Assembly: GCA_963763015.1 (NCBI GenBank)
Contig: CAVXML010000004.1
Location: forward strand, 62,001 to 126,000
Length of the DNA: 64,000 nucleotides
Direction: 5' to 3'
Source of the DNA: Fodinibacter sp963763015
Lineage (GTDB): Bacteria > Actinomycetota > Actinomycetes > Actinomycetales > Dermatophilaceae
Both the position numbers and the translations under genes were made by a program. Below are positions 26,275 through 32,508 of the stretch, in pieces. The notes below the pieces were generated by a model. The model did no database searches. It was given only the letters and a program-made list of their open reading frames with translations, and was not told the origin of the DNA. Within the stretch, counting starts at the first letter, position 1; each line of letters begins with the position of its first letter.

Positions 26275-26587
26275 CCATCCCACCGACAAGCGCCGCCGCC
26301 ACCAGCCCGGTCGCAGGGCCGGCGCCGTGGTGGTCCTCGTCGACGGCGAGCTCGTCCTCTACGTCGAGCGGGGCGGCCGGACGCTGCTGACCTACCGCGA
26401 CGACCCCGCTCTGCTGACCGTGGCGGCGACCGCTCTGGCCCACTCCGTGCGGCGTGGCTCCCTTGGCCGGGTCACCGTCGAGAAGGCCGACGGCGGACCG
26501 CTCCTCGGCTCGGGACACCCGGTTGTCGCGGCCCTCGAGGAGGCCGGCTTCCACCTCACGCCGCGCGGTCTGCGGATCCGGCGGTGA
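26264..26587 (+). CDS. C-terminal tail of Lhr, displaced by a frame break
   Basis: A 107-residue frame beginning at GTG 26264, inside the end of lhr. It encodes RRRHQPGRRAGAVVVLVDGE, LVLYVERGGRTLLTYRDD, and ends ALEEAGFHLTPRGLRIRR, which matches my recollection of the last roughly 105 residues of actinobacterial Lhr proteins. The frame relation to lhr is +1, so one extra base near 26271 in the sequence would account for it. A genuine separate gene is less likely: the GTG lacks a Shine-Dalgarno sequence. Alternatively a real truncation with the tail made by reinitiation. Confidence 0.75.
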   Translation: MRPDHPTDKRRRHQPGRRAGAVVVLVDGELVLYVERGGRTLLTYRDDPALLTVAATALAHSVRRGSLGRVTVEKADGGPLLGSGHPVVAALEEAGFHLTPRGLRIRR

Positions 26588-26593
26588 CGACCG

Positions 26594-27460
26594 GTGCCCG
26601 AGGGTGACACCGTCCACCGGACCGCCGACCGGCTGCACCGCGCCCTCGCCGGACGGGTCGTCGAACGGGTCGAGCTGCGCTGGCCCTCGGTGCCCGACGT
26701 CGACCTGGCGGGTTCGCACACCCTGGAGGTCGTCGCCCGCGGCAAGCACCTCCTCCACCGCTTCGACACCGGTGCGACGCTGCACACGCACCTGCGCATG
26801 GAGGGGCAGTGGCGCGTCGAGCACCCCGGGCCGCCGACCCGTCGGGCGCTTCGGCGCCCGGACGTCCGCGCCGCCGTGCTCACCGACGAGTGGTCCGCCG
26901 TGGGCCTGCGGCTCGGCATGCTTGATCTCGTGCCCACGACCGGCGAGCACGACCTCGTCGGCCACCTCGGGCCCGACGTGCTCGGTCCCGACTGGAACGT
27001 CCAGCTCGCGGCTGAGCGGGTGACGGCATACCCGGGCTCGATCGGTGACGCCCTGCTGGACCAGCGGGTGCTCGCCGGGGTCGGCACGTTCTGGGCGAGC
27101 GAGCTGCTCTTCCTCGAGCGCCTCCCGCCGTGGATGCCGGCCCACCAGGTGGGAGGCGAGGCGGTGGTCCGGCTGCTGCAGCGCCTGCACCGGCTGATGG
27201 ACCTCGCTCGGCGCACCGGCTGGCAGGCGAGCACCGGGGTCCAGCGCTCCGGTGACGAGGCCTACGTGCACGCACGGTCCGGCCGGCCCTGCCGACGCTG
27301 CGGGGACACCGTGCGGGTCGCCCTGACCGGTGCGGCGCCGAGGCAGCGCACACTCTTCTCGTGCCCAACGTGCCAGGGCGGGCTGGCGCCCACCGACGAC
27401 GGCCGGGCTCAGCGGCCCCTCGGGTCTGGCGGACCCGGTGCCTACCGCACCCGCGGGTGA
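26594..27460 (+). CDS. nei: Fpg/Nei-family DNA glycosylase (endonuclease VIII type)
   Basis: Base-excision repair enzyme for oxidised bases with AP-lyase activity. The 288 residues begin (M)PEGDTVHR, giving the catalytic N-terminal proline after Met removal and E3; PEGDT is typical of the Nei rather than the Fpg (PELPE) branch. The helix-two-turn-helix GDALLDQRVLAGVGTFWASE and a four-cysteine zinc finger (CRRCGD ... CPTC, about residues 234-261) complete the enzyme. It lies 6 nt after the Lhr tail and is probably in the same operon; both are DNA-repair functions. The end meets the convergent clgR gene after 10 bp. Confidence 0.93.
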   Translation: MPEGDTVHRTADRLHRALAGRVVERVELRWPSVPDVDLAGSHTLEVVARGKHLLHRFDTGATLHTHLRMEGQWRVEHPGPPTRRALRRPDVRAAVLTDEWSAVGLRLGMLDLVPTTGEHDLVGHLGPDVLGPDWNVQLAAERVTAYPGSIGDALLDQRVLAGVGTFWASELLFLERLPPWMPAHQVGGEAVVRLLQRLHRLMDLARRTGWQASTGVQRSGDEAYVHARSGRPCRRCGDTVRVALTGAAPRQRTLFSCPTCQGGLAPTDDGRAQRPLGSGGPGAYRTRG

Positions 27461-27470
27461 GGCGGTGACG

Positions 27471-27779
27471 TCAGGCCGCGGAGGCGGAGACCGACTCGCC
27501 GGAGCGAGCCGCACCCACCGGCAGGGTCACCGGCGCGGTGAGGGTCTCGACCCGCTCGACCCGCTCGCTGACCAGGCCCAGAACCTCCGACAGGGTGAGG
27601 CCCAGGCCGGTGCACACGGCGGCGAGCAGCTCGGAGGAGGCCTCCTTCGTGCCTCGCTCGAGCTCGCTGAGGTAACCCAGGGAGACCGAGGCCGACGCCG
27701 CGACGTCGCGAAGGGTCCGCCCCTGGCCCTGGCGGATCTCGCGCAGGACCTCGCCGAGCTCGTTCCGAAGCAGGATCAC
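27471..27779 (-). CDS. clgR: XRE-family transcriptional regulator, ClgR-like
   Basis: A 102-residue DNA-binding regulator with one Cro/CI helix-turn-helix: LRNELGEVLREIRQGQGRTL, then RDVAASASVSLGYLSELERGTKEASSELL, where SLGYLSELERG is the recognition-helix signature of the ClgR/PspC-regulator family. In other actinobacteria ClgR activates clp protease genes under envelope or proteotoxic stress and is itself a Clp substrate with a small-residue C-terminus; here the protein ends SVSASAA, compatible with that. The GTG start has GGAGG 6 nt upstream and overlaps the stop of cinA. Confidence 0.88.
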   Translation of the reverse strand: MILLRNELGEVLREIRQGQGRTLRDVAASASVSLGYLSELERGTKEASSELLAAVCTGLGLTLSEVLGLVSERVERVETLTAPVTLPVGAARSGESVSASAA

Positions 27780-28336
27780 GGCGCCTCCTCTCGCTCCTCG
27801 TGGTGCACGTGCCGTACTTCCCGTCCACCGTACCCCGCGCCGCCGATGTCGTCGCGGAGGTTCTGCAGACCCCGCTCGGCCAGGTGAAGGGCCGCCCGGA
27901 CGCTGGCCGAGCGGATCTCCGGTCGGTCGCCGGTGAACGCATACCGCTCCACGAGGATTCCCCACGGGCCGGCGGCGGCGGCGAAGACGGTGCCGACGGG
28001 CATCCCGTCGGCCTGATCAGGACCCGCCACGCCGGTGGTGGCCAGCCCGACGTCGCACCGCAGCACTCGACGGGCACCATCGGCCAGCTGGCGCGCCACC
28101 TCTGCGCGAACCGCACCCTCGCGCCTGAGCAGCTCCGGGTCGACGCCCAGGACCAAGGCCTTGAGGTCGCTCGCGTAGGCGACCACACCGCCGCGCACGA
28201 CGGTGGACGCCCCGGGCACGCTCGTGAGCGCGGCGCACACCAGACCGCCCGTCAGTGACTCGGCTGTGCCGACGGTCAGGCCCGCCTGTCGGAGCCGGCT
28301 CACGACCTCCGCAGCCACCGCCGACGTCCCGGTCAT
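27776..28336 (-). CDS. cinA: CinA C-terminal domain protein (nicotinamide-nucleotide amidase)
   Basis: A 186-residue stand-alone CinA C-domain/PncC protein, which deamidates NMN to nicotinate mononucleotide in pyridine nucleotide salvage. The motifs TVGTAESLTGGLVCAAL, STVVRGGVVAYASDLK, LATTGVAGPDQADGMPVGTV and ASVRAALHLAERGL are all present; the N-terminal COG1058 domain is absent, as in many actinobacteria. It overlaps pgsA (ATGA) upstream and clgR (GTGA) downstream, so pgsA-cinA-clgR are translationally coupled. The C-terminal DDIGGAGYGGREVRHVHHEE is a variable tail. Confidence 0.93.
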   Translation of the reverse strand: MTGTSAVAAEVVSRLRQAGLTVGTAESLTGGLVCAALTSVPGASTVVRGGVVAYASDLKALVLGVDPELLRREGAVRAEVARQLADGARRVLRCDVGLATTGVAGPDQADGMPVGTVFAAAAGPWGILVERYAFTGDRPEIRSASVRAALHLAERGLQNLRDDIGGAGYGGREVRHVHHEEREEAP

Positions 28337-29085
28337 GCTCGGGTGCGGCCCTCGCGGGTCGCGGCCCGTGCTGCGCGCTCGGCACGCGCAGCCCGCTTGC
28401 GCATCGCGCGCTCGCTGGTGCGCCGCAGGCGCAGCGCCTGGACCAGGTAGTCCACGCCGGTGACCACGGTGACGACCACCGCCGCGCCCAGGGAGAGCGC
28501 GGCGACCCAGTCCCAGAGCTCCGGCACCGGGAGCGTCCACCGCGGCATCACGTAGAACCCGATGCCGACGGTCTGGAGCAGGGTCTTGAGCTTGCCGCCC
28601 CGCCCGGCCGCCATGACACCGTGGCGGATCACCCAGAACCGGACCGCGGTGATACCCCACTCGCGGACGAGGACCAGTGCGGTCACCCACCACCAGACCT
28701 CGCCGATGGCCGAGAGACCCACGAGCGCCATCGTGACCAGCGCCTTGTCGGCGATCGGGTCGGCGACCTTGCCGAAGTTGGTGACGAGCCCGCGGCTGCG
28801 CGCCAGGTCACCGTCGATCCGGTCGGTCAGCATGGCCACGGAGAAGACGCCGAAGGCAGCCCACCGGTAGCCGGCCGAGCCGCCACCGTCGACGAGCAGG
28901 AGCCAGCCGAACACGGGGACGAGAAGCAGCCGGAACACCGTGAGGTAGTTCGCGATGTTCCAGGCGCTGGGGCCCGTGGTGGGGACCACCGGGCTGGCCG
29001 GGTCGATGCCCGCACGGTAGGGGTCGGTGGCCCTGCCCTCCGCGAGGGGCCCGGGGCGGACCGGCCGGACCGGCTTGTCGCTCAT
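28333..29085 (-). CDS. pgsA: CDP-alcohol phosphatidyltransferase (PgsA-like)
   Basis: Membrane enzyme that makes phosphatidylglycerophosphate (or a related phosphatidyl-alcohol) from CDP-diacylglycerol. The 250-residue protein carries the family motif D-G-x2-A-R-x8-G-x3-D-x3-D as DRIDGDLARSRGLVTNFGKV followed by ADPIADK, and about five hydrophobic helices (NYLTVFRLLLVPVFGWLLLV, ALVGLSAIGEVWWWVTALVL and others). The C-terminus is strongly basic and alanine-rich (MRKRAARAERAARAATREGR). The gene overlaps rimO and cinA by 4 bp each. In M. tuberculosis the clgR neighbour is pgsA3, so the same gene is inferred. Confidence 0.9.
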   Translation of the reverse strand: MSDKPVRPVRPGPLAEGRATDPYRAGIDPASPVVPTTGPSAWNIANYLTVFRLLLVPVFGWLLLVDGGGSAGYRWAAFGVFSVAMLTDRIDGDLARSRGLVTNFGKVADPIADKALVTMALVGLSAIGEVWWWVTALVLVREWGITAVRFWVIRHGVMAAGRGGKLKTLLQTVGIGFYVMPRWTLPVPELWDWVAALSLGAAVVVTVVTGVDYLVQALRLRRTSERAMRKRAARAERAARAATREGRTRA

Positions 29086-30506
29086 CGCGCCTCAACCACC
29101 AGGTCCACCCCCACGGCATCGACGACGACGGCGTCCACGAACGAGCCGGCCGCGACCGGGAGGGCGCCCGACGACCCCCGCAGCAGGCACACCCCGTCGA
29201 CGTCCGGCCCCTGGTGCTCGGCGCGTCCCACCGCGACGCCTGGATCCTCGTCGTCGTGCTCGTCCACGAGGACCACCACCTGCTCGCCGACCCGCTCGGC
29301 CGCTCGCTGTGCGGTGAGCTGCTCGACGAGGGCGGTCACGCGCTCCACGCGCTCGGCCACGACCTCCTCGGGCAGCTTGCCGTCCAGCCCCTCGGCCTCG
29401 GTCCCGTCCTCGTCGGAGTAGCCGAACACCCCCACGACGTCGAGCCGCGCGTGCGTGAGGAACCGCTCGAGCTCGCCGACGTCCGCGTCGGTCTCACCGG
29501 GAAAGCCGACGATGACGTTGCTGCGGACCCCGGCCTGCGGCTCCCGCTCCCTGACCCGTCCCACGAGGTCGAGGAACGCCTCGGTGCCACCGAACCGACG
29601 CATCCGGCGCAGCACCGGCGTCGAGGCGTGCTGGAACGACAGGTCGTACCACGGCATGACGCCCGGGGTGGTCGCCATCGCCTCGAGCAGCCCGGGCCGC
29701 ACCTCGGCCGGCTGGAGGTAGGAGACCCGCACCCGCGCGACGCCCTCGACCGCGCAGAGCTCCGGGAGCAGCTTCTCCAGGAGGGCGAGGTCACCGAGGT
29801 CCTTGCCGTAGGAGGTGGAGTTCTCGCTCACGAGGAGGAGCTCGCTGACACCGGTCGAGCCCAGCCAGCGCGCCTCGGTCAGGACGTCGGTCGGGCGCCG
29901 CGACACGAACGACCCCCGGAACATCGGGATGGCGCAGAACGAGCACCGCCGGTCGCATCCGCTGGCGATCTTCAGCGGCGCCCACGGCCGGTCGTCGAGC
30001 CGGGCCCTGACGACGTCCCCGGCCGTGTTCCCGTGACCCGGCAGCGCCACGCCGGCCGCCGCGCCCGCCCGGTCGAGCGGGGTGAGGGGCAACAGGGCCC
30101 GTCGGTCCGACGGCACGTGGGAGGCCACCGTCTCACCGTCGAGCACCGCTCGCAGGTGGGTGGACATGTCGCGGTACGAGTCGAACCCAAGGACGGCGTC
30201 GGCATCCGGCAGCGCGTCGGCGAGGTCCCGGCCGTAGCGTTCGGCGAGGCAGCCGACCGCCACGACGGCCCGCGTGCGTCCGCTCTCCTTGAGGTCGGCC
30301 GCCTCGAGGAGCGTGTCGATCGAGTCCTTCTTCGCCTGCTGGACGAACCCGCACGTGTTGACGAGTGCGACGTCGGCATCGGCCGCGTCGTCGACGAGCG
30401 TCCAGCCATCCGCGGCGAGGCGGCCGGCGAGCTCCTCGGAGTCCACCTCGTTGCGGGTGCACCCGAGGGTCACCAGCGCGACGCTGCCGCGGGCGGACGT
30501 GGTCAT
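29082..30506 (-). CDS. rimO: Ribosomal protein S12 methylthiotransferase
   Basis: Radical-SAM enzyme that methylthiolates Asp88/89 of ribosomal protein S12; a paralogue of MiaB at 6.5 kb. The 474-residue protein has the N-terminal MTTase cysteines (VTLGCTRNEVDSEELAGRL, LVNTCGFVQQAKKDS, VVAVGCLAERYG), the radical-SAM motif CDRRCSFC at about residues 183-190, and a C-terminal TRAM domain (VVVLVDEHDDEDPGVAVGRA). The QQAKKDS segment after NTCGFV distinguishes RimO from MiaB. ATG 30506 has a TAGAGT -10 seven nt upstream. It heads the rimO-pgsA-cinA-clgR operon. Confidence 0.95.
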   Translation of the reverse strand: MTTSARGSVALVTLGCTRNEVDSEELAGRLAADGWTLVDDAADADVALVNTCGFVQQAKKDSIDTLLEAADLKESGRTRAVVAVGCLAERYGRDLADALPDADAVLGFDSYRDMSTHLRAVLDGETVASHVPSDRRALLPLTPLDRAGAAAGVALPGHGNTAGDVVRARLDDRPWAPLKIASGCDRRCSFCAIPMFRGSFVSRRPTDVLTEARWLGSTGVSELLLVSENSTSYGKDLGDLALLEKLLPELCAVEGVARVRVSYLQPAEVRPGLLEAMATTPGVMPWYDLSFQHASTPVLRRMRRFGGTEAFLDLVGRVREREPQAGVRSNVIVGFPGETDADVGELERFLTHARLDVVGVFGYSDEDGTEAEGLDGKLPEEVVAERVERVTALVEQLTAQRAAERVGEQVVVLVDEHDDEDPGVAVGRAEHQGPDVDGVCLLRGSSGALPVAAGSFVDAVVVDAVGVDLVVEAR

Positions 30507-30513
30507 GTCCGTC

Positions 30514-30519
30514 ACTCTA
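30514..30519 (-). promoter_or_regulatory. -10 element (TAGAGT) of a leaderless promoter for rimO
   Basis: On the minus strand TAGAGT ends 7 nt before ATG 30506; TANNNT consensus. Confidence 0.5.
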
Positions 30520-30552
30520 GTTGGGCGCGGTGGCCGCATCGCTCGGCCCGAG

Positions 30553-30558
30553 TAGGGT
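30553..30558 (+). promoter_or_regulatory. -10 element (TAGGGT) of a leaderless promoter
   Basis: TAGGGT ends 6 nt before ATG 30565 of the dipeptidase gene, back to back with the rimO promoter. Confidence 0.55.
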
Positions 30559-30564
30559 CTGCGC

Positions 30565-31761
30565 ATGCCCACGGACACGCTCGGCCGGATGCGCGCGCTC
30601 CTCGCCGAGCACGTCCTCGTGGACGGACACAACGACCTCCCCTGGGAGGCCCGGGAACGGGCCGGCTACGACTGGGACCGGCTCGACCTGTCCGGAGCCC
30701 TTCCGACCCACACCGACCTCCCGCGGTTGCGGGCGGGCGGCGTCGGCGCCCAGTTCTGGTCGGTGTTCGTGCCTGCCCACCTGCAGGGGGAGTCCGCCGT
30801 CACTGCCACGCTGGAGCAGGTGGATGCCGTGCACGCGATGACCGCGCGGTACCCCGCCGATCTGGCGCTGGCCACGTCTGCCGCCGACGTGGCGACAGCC
30901 CGTGCCGGCGGTCGGATCGCCTCGCTCATGGGCGCGGAGGGCGGGCACAGCATCGGCTGCTCGCTCGGGGCGTTGCGCATGCTGTTCGCGCTGGGCGTGC
31001 GCTACCTCACCCTCACGCACAACCACAACGTGCCGTGGGCCGACTCGGCGACCGACGAACCGGTGCTCGGGGGCCTGTCCCCCTTCGGGCAGGAGGTGGT
31101 GCGCGAGATGAACCGGCTCGGCATGCTCGTCGACCTCTCCCACGTCTCGGCGGAGACGATGGGCGACGCCCTCGACGTCACCGAGGCGCCGGTCATGTTC
31201 TCCCACTCCTCGGCGCGCGCGGTGTGCGACCACCCGCGGAACGTGCCGGATGCCGTGCTGGAGCGGCTGCCGTCCAACGGCGGCCTGTGCATGGTCACCT
31301 TCGTCCCGCGCTTCGTGTCCCAGGCGGTGCGCGACTGGGACCACGAGGCATCCGAGGCCGCCACCGCCGAGGGGATCGACCTCGAGGACGACACGCAGTA
31401 TGACCCCTTCGTTGCGCGACGCCGACTCGCCCTCGGGTCACCGGTGGCGACGCTCGACGACGTCGTCGCCCACTGTGACCACGTCCGCGAGGTGGCCGGC
31501 ATCGAGCACATCGGCCTCGGCGGCGACTACGACGGCGTCGACGTCCTGCCCAGCGGGCTGGACGACGTGAGCTGCTATCCCCGGTTGCTGGCAGCCCTCG
31601 CGGACCGGGGCTGGGGCGACGCCGACCTCGTCGCCCTGGCGGGCGGGAACGCGTTGCGCGTGCTCGGCGCCGCCGAGGATCGTGCTCGGGAGATCCAGGG
31701 TGGCCGAGGCCCGAGCCTGGCGCGCATCGAGGACCTCGACGGTCCATTGCCATCCGGCTGA
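30565..31761 (+). CDS. Membrane-dipeptidase-family (M19) metallopeptidase
   Basis: A 398-residue zinc dipeptidase of the renal dipeptidase family, cleaving dipeptides, in some members with D-residues. Metal-site segments in order: LVDGHNDLPWE (H-x-D near residue 22), the bridging glutamate in MGAEGGHSIG, the THNHNVPWADSA loop, LVDLSHVSAETMGDAL with PVMFSHSSARAV (two histidine ligands), and IGLGGDYDGVD near the C-terminus. No signal peptide is visible, so it is probably cytoplasmic despite the family name. It meets the convergent channel gene after 7 bp. Confidence 0.92.
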   Translation: MPTDTLGRMRALLAEHVLVDGHNDLPWEARERAGYDWDRLDLSGALPTHTDLPRLRAGGVGAQFWSVFVPAHLQGESAVTATLEQVDAVHAMTARYPADLALATSAADVATARAGGRIASLMGAEGGHSIGCSLGALRMLFALGVRYLTLTHNHNVPWADSATDEPVLGGLSPFGQEVVREMNRLGMLVDLSHVSAETMGDALDVTEAPVMFSHSSARAVCDHPRNVPDAVLERLPSNGGLCMVTFVPRFVSQAVRDWDHEASEAATAEGIDLEDDTQYDPFVARRRLALGSPVATLDDVVAHCDHVREVAGIEHIGLGGDYDGVDVLPSGLDDVSCYPRLLAALADRGWGDADLVALAGGNALRVLGAAEDRAREIQGGRGPSLARIEDLDGPLPSG

Positions 31762-31768
31762 GCGGACG

Positions 31769-32470
31769 TCACTGTCGGGCGCGCATCACGGTGAGCGCGA
31801 CGAGGCGGGAGATGACCATGGCGACATACATGACGCCGGCGAGCTGCTCGACGGTGCAGACCGCCCGGGCCTCCGGCCGGATCGGCACCACGTCGGAAAG
31901 GCCGACGCTCGTGAGCTGGGCGGCCGAGAGGTATATGAGCTCCAGGAACGTGCGCTGACCCGGCCCGTCGAACGACGTGAACGAGTTGGGATAGAGCTCC
32001 TGGATGGCGAGGAAGACGTACGCGAAGGCGAACACCAGCACGGTGAAGCAGGCTCCGACGGCGAAGAGCTCGTCCTTGGTCACCCAGGCGTCCTCGAACA
32101 TGTACGAGATGAGCGCATAGGCCGTGTAGAAGTAGAAGACCGCGAGGAAGGCGTGCGCGAGGGCGACGATCGCCGCCCTGCTGTCGACGAGGCTCCAGAC
32201 CTCGAACACCGCGGCGGGCAGCGCCAGGGCCAGGGAGAGCCAGGTGAGAGCAGGGGTGCTGCGGACCGTGAACACCGCCGTGATGAGAGCGGAGAGGCTG
32301 AGCAGCGAGATGACCGCCCGCCCCCAGTCCGAGGACTCCAGCGCAGGGAGCAGGAGGATGACGAGGATCTGCACGGTGAGCAGGAAGGCCGACGGCTGCT
32401 TGCGCAGCGTCGCCCTCCACCGGGCGGCACGGGACGGAGGTTCCTTGAGTTCCTCCCACATCAGGGTCAT
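31769..32470 (-). CDS. Six-helix ion-channel-like membrane protein with atypical selectivity filter
   Basis: A 233-residue integral membrane protein. After a basic N-terminus (SRAARWRATLRKQPS) there are six predicted helices: FLLTVQILVILLLPAL, AVISLLSLSALITAVFTV, LTWLSLALALPAAVFEVW, AFLAVFYFYTAYALISYMF, FAVGACFTVLVFAFAYVFLA and GVMYVAMVISRLVALTV. Between helices 5 and 6 is a pore-loop-like segment FLELIYLSAAQLTSVGLSDV, aligned with Ion_trans_2 channels, where potassium channels carry TVGYGD and this one has SVGLSD. The S4 helix has no regular arginine array, so it is probably not voltage gated. Start MTLMWEEL may begin at either Met (32470 or 32461). Confidence 0.75.
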   Translation of the reverse strand: MTLMWEELKEPPSRAARWRATLRKQPSAFLLTVQILVILLLPALESSDWGRAVISLLSLSALITAVFTVRSTPALTWLSLALALPAAVFEVWSLVDSRAAIVALAHAFLAVFYFYTAYALISYMFEDAWVTKDELFAVGACFTVLVFAFAYVFLAIQELYPNSFTSFDGPGQRTFLELIYLSAAQLTSVGLSDVVPIRPEARAVCTVEQLAGVMYVAMVISRLVALTVMRARQ

Positions 32471-32508
32471 GGGGACACTCTAGAAGTCACCGCCGACCGG
32501 CGAAGGAG

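Noticed and set aside
23071..26289. A minus-strand open frame of more than 1000 codons opposite lhr
   Set aside because: Complementary to the conserved helicase with typical shadow composition (Gly, Arg, Gln, His-rich); no motif or start signal.
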